Source: JAJKIP01 sp040509055 (GTDB lineage: Bacteria; Bacteroidota; Bacteroidia; Chitinophagales; Chitinophagaceae). Taken from it: a stretch of 8,396 nt of DNA. The DNA is taken from contig JBEVLT010000096.1 in assembly GCA_040509055.1 (NCBI GenBank), positions 1 through 8,396 of the forward strand, in the 5' to 3' direction. Under the pieces are notes generated by a model, which made no database searches, was not told the origin of the DNA, and saw only the letters and a list, made by a program, of their open reading frames with translations. Made by a program: the position numbers and the translations under genes. How positions within the stretch are numbered: the stretch's first letter is position 1; the number at the start of each line of letters is the position of its first letter. Shown in pieces: positions 1-6,394 of this stretch.

Positions 1-1166
1 ATAGCGTCATGACCATCCGGGTTCCCGATCGTGTTATTCAACACATCGATATTGGCGTTGCAAAAGATACCGGTAAAAATACCGGACATCGCAGGGACAT
101 CTCCGTCATTGGTCACATCGATATTCCGGATCGTGTTATTGCTGCAGGCATTGCCTTCAGCAAAAGGAGCATTCAAAACGCCATATGATATTCCCCTTAC
201 AACACAATGACCGCCGGTTGTGCTGGCAAGGGTAAGCGGAGCGCCCCCGCATTCCGGTGCAGAGCCACCGATATAATTGGACCCGATTGTTATCCCCGTA
301 GTCGTCAATTCATTTACAGCAATCCCGTACAGCCGGGTTCCGGGCGCCGCATTCAGCAAGGGCTCTGTCTGGTAAATACTGTTGGAAAGAATGGAAGCAG
401 CTGTTGAGCCATGAGTCATCCGGATGCCATAGGCAGTGTCTCCATCGCAATAAAAGTTGAAAATATGATTGTGATCGATTTGAATACCGGTACTGGTGGC
501 CGACCCCTGGGATAGAATGCCGGCAACCGGCCGTGCAGGAGTAGACATATCGGTCCGGTCCCTGATCGTACAATAGCTGATGGTATTATCATCATTCCCC
601 CCTGCTCCCGAAGTACCGATATGCACCACACCGGCGCTAAGGGTTTGCCCCTCCAGCTGCAGGTAAGTCAATGTATTATTTTGCGCATCGCTCTGTAAAA
701 GAATCGTAGCGCCTGCATTTGTAGTGGCCGTATTACGCAGCAACCAGGCAATTTCTCCCGAGCCTCCTGCCCGGCCATCGAAAATAAGCTGGTCGGCGCC
801 ATTGAATGTAATTAATGGCTGAGCGCCCGGATCACCGGCTGTGGTTCGCATTGCCACGCCGGCCCTGGGCCGGATGGTCACCGTCCAGTTGCCTCCGGCA
901 GTCTTAAACTGGTTAAAGACAATGGGAAATACTTCGCCCGTAGTACCGTCATAATCGCTGTCCAGCTCAAAAACTACATTGCCGGTAACCGTGATGCTGC
1001 TGCTGTTGAGCACACCGGCTATATCAGACAGTTTTTTATATTGCTGGCTGTTGCCTACCGTATACGTGCCTGACAAAGATCCAAGAGGTGGATTCGTGGC
1101 CTGCAGGCTAAGGATGCTGCACAACAGGGCCATGATCAGCAGTAAGTGTTTTTTCATTGGTTTCAT
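1..1166 (-). CDS. Secreted parallel beta-helix protein, N-terminal part (runs off left edge); tandem paralogue of the 1387-aa gene
   Basis: An uninterrupted minus-strand frame runs from ATG at 1166 to the left edge (388 codons, no stop). A second in-frame ATG at 1157 (MKKHLLLIMALLC...) aligns with the favoured start of the neighbouring paralogue and may be the true start. A basic n-region and hydrophobic stretch ending near LQA indicate a Sec signal peptide. The mature part matches the first ~390 residues of the gene at 1354-5517 at roughly two-thirds identity by eye. Shared blocks include ELDSDYDGTTGE, FDGRAGGSG, LQLEGQT, GVVHIG, DHNHIFNFY, PECGGAPLT and VLNNTIGNPDGHDA. Repeated Asn-x-Ile turns fit a right-handed beta-helix. 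Export by the type IX system is expected from the paralogue, but the C-terminus is not visible. The role is unknown; a surface adhesin or glycan-binding protein is a guess. Because the frame is open to the edge, truncation is due to the window and not decay. Confidence 0.92.
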   Translation of the reverse strand, partial: MKPMKKHLLLIMALLCSILSLQATNPPLGSLSGTYTVGNSQQYKKLSDIAGVLNSSSITVTGNVVFELDSDYDGTTGEVFPIVFNQFKTAGGNWTVTIRPRAGVAMRTTAGDPGAQPLITFNGADQLIFDGRAGGSGEIAWLLRNTATTNAGATILLQSDAQNNTLTYLQLEGQTLSAGVVHIGTSGAGGNDDNTISYCTIRDRTDMSTPARPVAGILSQGSATSTGIQIDHNHIFNFYCDGDTAYGIRMTHGSTAASILSNSIYQTEPLLNAAPGTRLYGIAVNELTTTGITIGSNYIGGSAPECGGAPLTLASTTGGHCVVRGISYGVLNAPFAEGNACSNNTIRNIDVTNDGDVPAMSGIFTGIFCNANIDVLNNTIGNPDGHDA

Positions 1167-1280
1167 TTGTATTATTCAGGGATAAAAATAGCTGCGTGTA
1201 TCCTGCACAGCAGGCAATAATCGATCACCACCTTGTTCTTAATCTATAAAACCGTACTTCCGGTCGATCTGCTGAAATAG
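1167..1280 (-). promoter_or_regulatory. Duplicated upstream regulatory block, copy A
   Basis: This stretch upstream of the partial gene aligns with the region upstream of the 1387-aa gene (5506-5626). Shared pieces, read on the plus strand, are ATTATTCAG (1171-1179), GATAAAAATAGC, CAGGC, TAATCGATCA (1218-1227), CCTTGTT, TTAATCTAT and AAACC. The segment 1218-1254 differs from its counterpart at only about five of 37 positions. On the minus strand TATTTTTA lies about 25-30 bases before the start and is kept in both copies. It resembles a Bacteroidota -7 box (TAnnTTTG) but lacks the final G and has no clear -33 partner. That the block drives transcription is inference. Confidence 0.5.
1202..1214 (-). 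other. Small hairpin upstream of the partial gene (copy A)
   Basis: Read on the minus strand the sequence is CCTGC-TGT-GCAGG, a perfect 5-bp stem with a 3-base loop. The same position in copy B (5546-5558) also folds, with a changed loop and one G:U pair. It could be an operator half-pair, a 5' UTR element or chance. It would be transcribed only if the start site lies upstream of it. Confidence 0.35.
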
Positions 1281-1309
1281 AAAACAGAAGCCGCTCCGTT
1301 CGGAGCGGC
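1277..1309 (-). terminator. Intrinsic terminator of the 1387-aa gene
   Basis: On the minus strand, about 45 bases after the TAA of the large gene, GCCGCTCC-GAAC-GGAGCGGC forms a perfect 8-bp GC-rich stem with a 4-base loop (1290-1309). A pyrimidine-rich tail with TTTT (CTTCTGTTTTCTATTT) follows. This is a good Rho-independent terminator and implies that the two tandem paralogues are transcribed separately. The T-run is interrupted, so some read-through is possible. Confidence 0.8.
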
Positions 1310-1353
1310 GGGGTGGATGGCCATACCCCGATGACCCGGTGGCTTTTCTTTAT

Positions 1354-1605
1354 TTATTGTACGATTAATTTTTCGGTATACCTGGCTTCGGCACCCTGTA
1401 CTTTCAGGATATACGTGCCTGCTGCAAGATGGACTGGCAGCTGCACAGGGTAAAGCACGGATGGACCGGCATGATTGAGCTGTCGCCGGCATACCCGCTT
1501 TCCATCCGCAGCATACAGCTCCAGCACATAGCTGCCTGGGGCCACACCCTCCATCCGCAGTGTAAACTTTTTGTCCCTGACCGGGTTAGAATAAAGGCTG
1601 ATGCC
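1354..1605 (-). other. Type IX secretion C-terminal sorting domain (type A) of the large protein
   Basis: Residues about 1305-1387 show the usual order of this family: a SLYSNPV opening (variant of hYPNP), a beta-rich core with VLELYAADGKRV, and an AAGTYILKV strand followed by a short EKLIVQ end. In Bacteroidota this domain directs cargo to the T9SS translocon and is normally cleaved, with possible anchoring to A-LPS. A linker rich in Gln, Pro and Ala precedes it (about 1273-1303). Confidence 0.93.
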
Positions 1606-4600
1606 TTTGCCGGGTCCGGGCGTTGTTGCCATTTGCAGCACCAGGGGCTGCTGCACCTGCGGCTCAGCTGCAGAGCGATCATTCATCCTCGCTGTAGGCC
1701 CACCGGCATCAGTCACTGTGATATTCAATCGCAGGATCGTGACGATGGCTCCATCAAACATCCGGACAGACACGGTATAAACATTGTCGCCGTTGCTATC
1801 GGCAGGATTTTCAAAATCCGGCGCCGATATAAAGCTCAGTACACCTGTGACCGGATCAAGCGAGAACAGGGCGCCGTCTGCCCCCGGCTCAATGCCGAGG
1901 ACGATAGCCGCATCAGCGTCGCTGGCATTCAGTGTGGTCACAGCCAGGGTGTTTTCCGCCACCTGTATCGTAGCCGTGATGATCAGGGGACTATCGTTAT
2001 CATTGGTCACCCTGATCTCAAAGAGTTGCGTGTCCGCAGCGTCGCCGTCCGAAGCCTGCACCGTTACGATACAGACATTATCTACGTCATCATCTGCCGG
2101 CTGGTCATAGTCGGGCGCCGTGACAAAAGTGAGCACACCGGTCACCGGATCTACAGAAAACAAAGCCCCGTCCCCGCCGGCTACAATGCTGTAGCGGATC
2201 ACGGAGCCGCCATCTGCATCGGTAGCCTTTACCGTTGCTACGGCAGTTTCATTTTCTGCTATTTCTACAGACACCGTGTCCGCGCCGGCGTAAGAAGTGA
2301 TCACGGGTACATGATCATTTACATTCCGCACCTTGATCTTGAAGCGTTGTGTAGCCGATGAATCCCCGTCCGAGGCTTTCACCGTCACGATATAGACATT
2401 ATCGCCGTTGCCATCACCCGGTTGCTCATAGTCAGGGGGAGCCAGGAAGCGCAGCTCACCGGTGGTGGTGTTCAGCGAGAATTTTGCCGCATCCTCTTCA
2501 CTGACCAGGCTATACGCCAGCACTGCATTTTGATCCGCATCAGTAGCTTTTACCGTGGCCAGAATATCCGTGGTATTTTCCGGCACGGTCAGCGTCACGG
2601 CCGCATCGCCGTTGTAAGAAGTGATCACCGGCGCGTGGTCGTTGGCATCCGTGATCTTGATCTTGAAACGCTGAAAAGCAAATGCATCTCCGTCTGTCGC
2701 CTGGACGGTAACAACATAGGCATTGTCGCCATTGGCATCACCGGGCTGCTCAAAATCCGGGGCAGTCAGAAAGCTCAATTCACCGGTGGAACTGTTGATA
2801 GCAAACTTCGTTTCATCCTCGCCTCCTGCCAGACTGTACACCAGCGGATCTGCATCAGCATCTGCACCGATCACCCGGGTGACGGCTGTTGTATTTTCCG
2901 GGACCTGCATGGTCACGGCAGCATTGCCATCATGCGAGCTGATCACCGGGGATTTGTTTGGAACTACCTCTTCGAAGGCCCCGATCGTTGGAGCGGCCAG
3001 GTTTCGCAGCTGGCTGAAATAGTCGGTCCTGATACCGGCAGCAGGTGTTCCTTTGCCGGTCACATATTTTCCGGCACGGCCTATAATACGCAGATCCGCA
3101 CCGGCAGCATCCATGAACATGGACGCCGCGGGCAGCTGTGCGATCGTATAAAACCAGCTGTGCGCATCCCCTCCTGTGGTTTTCCACTGCGTAGAATCCA
3201 AGTTGGCGCTGCCCCACCGGGCAACTTTAGCCGGATCGGCAATGACCAGCACATTGGTATCGGATGAAGCGGCCGTCCAGTTACTACCAGGCGCCATATT
3301 GCGGAAAATAAAATGATCTCCATTGCCTCCCGTGCGCCCGTTTACCAGCAGGTTATTCCTGATGGAGAAAAAGGTTTTGGCGTCTCCTACGCCTGCGCCT
3401 GAATAAACAACCGGGGCGCTGGAAGCTGTGTTGCCCGAAGAGCTGCTGCCTCCGATATAGACCGTATTATGATACAGCTTATCAGCAGAGGTATATACAT
3501 GGGCCCTGAAGCGCAAACCATTGATCTCGCAGTTATTGGAAAGGCCTTTGTTATCCAGCGAGATCAGGTTGTTGTACAACGTCATATTATCCGCGTCCTG
3601 CTCCAGGTGGATGCCTATAAGCATCGTAGCGGCAGATGCACCCAGGTCGTTGGAAGAGCTCAGGTCATATATTTTATTATTGTAAACCGCGCTGCTGGAC
3701 CCTCCCCTGAAGTGTATGCCCGTGAGGCTGATGGTATTCCCGGCAACAGCGTTAACCGGTGCCGTTCCTGTCAGCCGCAATCCCCTTATTGTATTGCGTG
3801 AGATTTCCAGGCGACCTCCTTCAAATGCGATGGCATAAATACCGGCAAAATCGTCGTGCGTGCTATTGTCATACTCAAGCGGATTTCTTACGGCACGGGA
3901 GGCTGAAGAGATGCCCGAAATCTGGTTATTGGTAATCGTCAGATCCTTGCTGAATGCACACAGCTTCAGACCGCTCATATGGATGAACACCGTGGTACCG
4001 GAGTATCCCAGGCTCGCTCCTGCTACTTTATTACCGCCGCATCTGATGGGCACCTGTGCCTGGAAGTCAATTCCTGAAAACTGAACCGGGAGGCTATCGC
4101 CGATGCTCCGGATATTATCAGGAATGGTGGTGCTGCCAATGGTATTGCCGGTGATCTCTATCGCGGCGCCGGGAACAGGATGGCCTCCCGGTGAATAAAT
4201 TCCGACCAGGTCATGCGGATAACGCATCAATGATTTTCCTGCCAGCGTGACGCCACCCATCCTGTTGTTGGTGATGGACATCGACTCGTAAGGAAGACAC
4301 ATGATCATGCTGGCCCTCAGATGAAGCGTATGCGGGCCGGAGGTTATTTTAATAGCATCATGGCCATCCGGGTTCCCGATGGTATTATTCAACACACTTA
4401 CCTGCGAAAGCACATAAATACCGGTAAAGATACCAGGCACATTGAGAGACAGCTGGTCAATCGTTATATCGATGTTCTTGATCGTATTGCGAATGCAAAG
4501 ATTTTCTTCACCGGCAGGGCCAAGCCGGTCGCCAAAATGGATACCTGTCAGCACACAATAGCCATTGGGAGCGCTGACCATGGTAAGCGGCGCACCGCCG

Positions 4601-5517
4601 CACTCCGGAGCAGCGCCACCGATGAAATTGTCCGAGATCGTCATCCAGTTGGCAGATGGTTCGGACACGTAAATCCCGTGCAGCACGGTACCGGATGCTG
4701 CATTCAGCAGCGGCTGCTCCTGGTAAATGCTGTTGTGGGTGATGAAACTATTCCTTGCACCCCTGATCATACGGATGCCATAAGCGTTGCCGCCGTCATT
4801 GTAAAAATTGAAAATATGATTATGATCGAACCGGTTGTCGGTATTGGCTTCCGAACCATCGCAAAGGATACCGGTTGCCGGTCTGGCAGGGATGGTAACA
4901 TCGGTCCTGTCGCGGATGGCGCAATAGCTGATGGTATTTTCCATATTGCCCGATATTTCTGCACTGCCGATATGCACAACGCCTGCAGTGGTGGTCTGCC
5001 CTTCCAGCTGCAGCCACGTGAGGGTATTCTGATAGGCTGCATTGATGAGCAAGAAGGTAGCGCCTGCATCAATGGTAGCCGTATTGCGGATCAGCCAGGC
5101 AATCCCTCCCGAGCCGCCTGCCCTGCCATCAAAAACAAGCGTGTTCGACCCGTTCAAGGTGATAAGCGGCGCTGCTCCCGGGTCTCCCGAGGTCGTACGC
5201 ATGGATACGCCTGCTTTGGGACGGATCGTCACCGTACCCCAGGACGAAAAAACCCTGTTGAACACGATCGGGAAAGATTCCCCGGTGGTACCGTCGTAAT
5301 CGCTGTCCAGCTCAAAGATCACATTACCGGCAACCGTTGTATTCCTGTCGTTAAGCACATTCGCCACATCGGTCAGCTTTTTATAGACAGGCTGGCTATT
5401 GCCAACCAGGTAAGTGCCGGATAAAACTGCAAGAGGCTGATCTCCTGCCCGCAGGTAAGCGGCACAGCACAGTACAAGCAAAAGGAGCAGGAAGCGTTTT
5501 GGCATAGGTATTCTCAT
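1354..5517 (-). CDS. T9SS-exported beta-helix protein with four cadherin-like repeats
   Basis: Complete frame of 1387 residues. Domains in order: signal peptide (about 1-24, LLLLLLVLCCAA core); conserved N-terminal region and right-handed parallel beta-helix (about 40-740) with a ladder of Asn turns such as NNTIG (377), GNTIG (457), NNQIS (530), NNKIYD (613) and NNLIS (649); a segment ending in PTIGAFEE (843-850), common at the end of such domains in Bacteroidota; four cadherin-like repeats (about 857-1271) with PEN/AEN, DAD, PDFE/PDYE and DxND motifs; and a type IX secretion sorting domain (about 1305-1387) with SLYSNPV, VLELYAADGK and a GTYILKV...EKLIVQ ending. Expected fate: Sec export, then T9SS transport across the outer membrane to the surface or medium. 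Cadherin-like repeats usually bind calcium and stiffen adhesins. No catalytic residues are recognised, so adhesin versus glycan-active enzyme is open. In-frame ATG at 5505 (MPKRFLLL) is probably the real start, because the longer start overlaps a conserved non-coding motif. Own terminator at 1277-1309. Confidence 0.96.
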   Translation of the reverse strand: MRIPMPKRFLLLLLVLCCAAYLRAGDQPLAVLSGTYLVGNSQPVYKKLTDVANVLNDRNTTVAGNVIFELDSDYDGTTGESFPIVFNRVFSSWGTVTIRPKAGVSMRTTSGDPGAAPLITLNGSNTLVFDGRAGGSGGIAWLIRNTATIDAGATFLLINAAYQNTLTWLQLEGQTTTAGVVHIGSAEISGNMENTISYCAIRDRTDVTIPARPATGILCDGSEANTDNRFDHNHIFNFYNDGGNAYGIRMIRGARNSFITHNSIYQEQPLLNAASGTVLHGIYVSEPSANWMTISDNFIGGAAPECGGAPLTMVSAPNGYCVLTGIHFGDRLGPAGEENLCIRNTIKNIDITIDQLSLNVPGIFTGIYVLSQVSVLNNTIGNPDGHDAIKITSGPHTLHLRASMIMCLPYESMSITNNRMGGVTLAGKSLMRYPHDLVGIYSPGGHPVPGAAIEITGNTIGSTTIPDNIRSIGDSLPVQFSGIDFQAQVPIRCGGNKVAGASLGYSGTTVFIHMSGLKLCAFSKDLTITNNQISGISSASRAVRNPLEYDNSTHDDFAGIYAIAFEGGRLEISRNTIRGLRLTGTAPVNAVAGNTISLTGIHFRGGSSSAVYNNKIYDLSSSNDLGASAATMLIGIHLEQDADNMTLYNNLISLDNKGLSNNCEINGLRFRAHVYTSADKLYHNTVYIGGSSSSGNTASSAPVVYSGAGVGDAKTFFSIRNNLLVNGRTGGNGDHFIFRNMAPGSNWTAASSDTNVLVIADPAKVARWGSANLDSTQWKTTGGDAHSWFYTIAQLPAASMFMDAAGADLRIIGRAGKYVTGKGTPAAGIRTDYFSQLRNLAAPTIGAFEEVVPNKSPVISSHDGNAAVTMQVPENTTAVTRVIGADADADPLVYSLAGGEDETKFAINSSTGELSFLTAPDFEQPGDANGDNAYVVTVQATDGDAFAFQRFKIKITDANDHAPVITSYNGDAAVTLTVPENTTDILATVKATDADQNAVLAYSLVSEEDAAKFSLNTTTGELRFLAPPDYEQPGDGNGDNVYIVTVKASDGDSSATQRFKIKVRNVNDHVPVITSYAGADTVSVEIAENETAVATVKATDADGGSVIRYSIVAGGDGALFSVDPVTGVLTFVTAPDYDQPADDDVDNVCIVTVQASDGDAADTQLFEIRVTNDNDSPLIITATIQVAENTLAVTTLNASDADAAIVLGIEPGADGALFSLDPVTGVLSFISAPDFENPADSNGDNVYTVSVRMFDGAIVTILRLNITVTDAGGPTARMNDRSAAEPQVQQPLVLQMATTPGPGKGISLYSNPVRDKKFTLRMEGVAPGSYVLELYAADGKRVCRRQLNHAGPSVLYPVQLPVHLAAGTYILKVQGAEARYTEKLIVQ
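1705..2949 (-). repeat. Four tandem cadherin-like repeats (coding)
   Basis: Protein units start at P857, P963, P1071 and P1177, giving lengths of 106, 108, 106 and about 95 residues (2632-2949, 2308-2631, 1990-2307, 1705-1989). Each carries variants of PVITSY.G, V(P/A)EN, A(T/S)DAD, S(x)(D/N)..TG.L.F, APD(F/Y)..P.D..(G/V)DN, DGD and a D.ND end. These acidic motifs match the calcium-binding positions of cadherin domains. The DNA of the units is clearly related but diverged, so the amplification is not recent. The fourth unit is the most degenerate and lacks the PVITSY opening. Confidence 0.9.
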
Positions 5518-5600
5518 TATTCAGAATAAAAATAGCAGCCGGCTTCCCGCGGGGCAGGCGGTAATCGATCATCGCCTTGTTTTTAATCTATGAAACCCGG
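5518..5600 (-). promoter_or_regulatory. Duplicated upstream regulatory block, copy B
   Basis: This is the counterpart of 1167-1255, upstream of the 1387-aa gene and divergent from the response regulator. The best-conserved part is 5562-5598 (TAATCGATCA, CCTTGTT, TTAATCTAT, AAACC on the plus strand). In this copy, 5557-5576 is also an imperfect 20-bp inverted repeat centred on ATCGAT, with eight of ten half-sites complementary. In copy A only the inner part keeps the symmetry. A minus-strand TATTTTTA is a weak -7 candidate. The region could serve the genes on both sides; an operator role is inference. Confidence 0.5.
5546..5558 (-). other. Small hairpin upstream of the 1387-aa gene (copy B)
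   Basis: On the minus strand the sequence is CCTGC-CCC-GCGGG. It has the same stem length, loop length and position relative to the conserved TAATCGATCA motif as copy A. The third pair is U:G instead of U:A, so pairing is kept on this strand, whereas the opposite strand would have a C-A mismatch. It is short and could be fortuitous. Confidence 0.35.
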
Positions 5601-5615
5601 TTTGCAGTAGATTTG
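5581..5615 (+). promoter_or_regulatory. Promoter of the LytTR response regulator
   Basis: TAGATTTG at 5608-5615 is an exact match to the Bacteroidota -7 consensus TAnnTTTG and lies 23 bases before the ATG at 5639, implying a short leader of roughly 15-20 bases. The -33 element is poor: a T-run within CTTGTTTTT (5576-5584) is the only candidate, at about 23 bases spacing. The upstream half overlaps the conserved block shared with the paralogue, so binding there could affect both divergent genes. Confidence 0.55.
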
Positions 5616-5638
5616 TGCTGACTTAGCCCCGGTCACCT

Positions 5639-6394
5639 ATGCTGTACACCTGCCTTGTTATAGATGACAACCCGATCGAACGGGAATCGCTCACCCGGCT
5701 GCTGAAAAAGCTGCCGGAGCTCAGTATCCTGGCATCCTGCAGCTCGGCCCTGGAAGCCAGGGAGATGCTGCGCAGCCAGCGGCCCGATATTATTTTTTCC
5801 GACATCGACATGCCCGATCTCAGCGGGATGGAACTGCTCAAAAGCCTGAAACAGCCGCCTGCTTTTGTCTTCATCACATCCTACCCCGATTATGCAGCCG
5901 AAAGCTATGAGCTGGATGCCGTGGATTATATTGTCAAACCGGTAAAGCTGCCGCGGCTTACCAAATCCGTCAGCAAGGTGATCGAGTACCTGGCCACCCG
6001 GCAGCAGCTGGCAGACCGGCCGGTAGCGGACACCCTGCCGGCTGCCGGCAAAGAGGATGATTTCTTTTATATCAAGGAAGCCCGCACCTATACACGGCTC
6101 CGCTACAGCGAAGTGGTCTGCATCGAGAGCATGGGCGACTTCAGCAAGCTCTTTACCACAGCGGGCAAAACGCATATTGCCCTGGTCAACCTGAAGAATA
6201 TCGAAATGCAGCTGCCGGAAAATTCTTTTGGAAGGATCCATAAGCAATTCCTGGTCAATCTTGAACATATCCGCAGCATCACACCGGACACCGTAGAGAT
6301 GACCGATGGCCAGCAGCTGGCCTACAGCCCGGCTTACCGGCAGGGTCTGCTGGATAAAACGGTAAACAGGCGGTTGATCACCCGCTATCTTTAA
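5639..6394 (+). CDS. LytTR-family DNA-binding response regulator
   Basis: Protein of 251 residues, the usual length for this family. The receiver domain (about 4-120) has the acidic pair D9-D10 (LVIDDNP), phosphoacceptor D55 in FSDIDMPDLSG, the switch residue T80 (FITSYPDYA) and K100 in DYIVKPVKLP. A linker of about 20 residues leads to a LytTR DNA-binding domain (about 142-250) with FYIKEARTYTRL, VVCIESMGDFSKLFT, LKNIEMQLP and the conserved FGRIHKQFLVNLEHI. It should bind DNA after phosphorylation and control transcription in the cytoplasm. It is divergent from the beta-helix gene and convergent with the sensor kinase, sharing the TTAA stop sequence with it. A -7 motif lies 23 bases before the ATG; no strong ribosome binding site is visible, which is normal in Bacteroidota. 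All key residues are intact. The partner kinase and target genes are inferred from position only. Confidence 0.97.
   Translation: MLYTCLVIDDNPIERESLTRLLKKLPELSILASCSSALEAREMLRSQRPDIIFSDIDMPDLSGMELLKSLKQPPAFVFITSYPDYAAESYELDAVDYIVKPVKLPRLTKSVSKVIEYLATRQQLADRPVADTLPAAGKEDDFFYIKEARTYTRLRYSEVVCIESMGDFSKLFTTAGKTHIALVNLKNIEMQLPENSFGRIHKQFLVNLEHIRSITPDTVEMTDGQQLAYSPAYRQGLLDKTVNRRLITRYL

Larger units (their letters stand above)
4352..5626 (-). repeat. Diverged duplicate of positions 1-1280 (5' part of gene plus upstream DNA)
   Basis: Position 1 aligns with 4352, and the two coding segments stay colinear with few indels (1157 versus 1154 bases to the equivalent ATG). An example near the left end is CCATCCGGGTTCCCGAT, present at both 14-30 and 4364-4380. 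Homology continues upstream of the start codons to about 1280 and 5626, only 13 bases short of the response regulator's ATG. The left limit of the duplication is outside the window. Confidence 0.85.

Noticed and set aside
1..1166. Partial beta-helix gene as a pseudogene
   Set aside because: The frame is intact to the window edge with no stop or frameshift, and identity to the paralogue is even along it.
1705..2949. Spaced repeats resembling a CRISPR array
   Set aside because: The periodicity is about 320 bases, repeats are diverged and fully explained by in-frame cadherin-like domains.
1429..3267. Plus-strand open frames of 310 and 281 codons (1429-2361, 2422-3267) over the cadherin and sorting domains
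   Set aside because: They are antisense to repeated coding DNA, which explains their internal repeats (IRRRYKAQ, IRGSQKAQ and similar). There is no signal, domain or start context.
4321..5424. Plus-strand open frame of 367 codons over the 5' part of the large gene
   Set aside because: It lies wholly antisense to a gene with clear domains and a conserved paralogue. Its protein is rich in Arg, His, Ile and Cys with no recognisable domain, as expected of a codon-bias shadow.
5518..5638. LytTR binding site (paired direct repeats) in the divergent region
   Set aside because: No two copies of the known LytTR-type repeat at 12-13-base spacing could be found by eye. An AACCGTACTT-like string in copy A is not kept in copy B.
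6370..6385. Short GCGG/CCGC hairpin before the shared stop codons as a bidirectional terminator
   Set aside because: Only a 4-bp stem with an 8-base loop, inside coding sequence, and without a proper T-run on either side.
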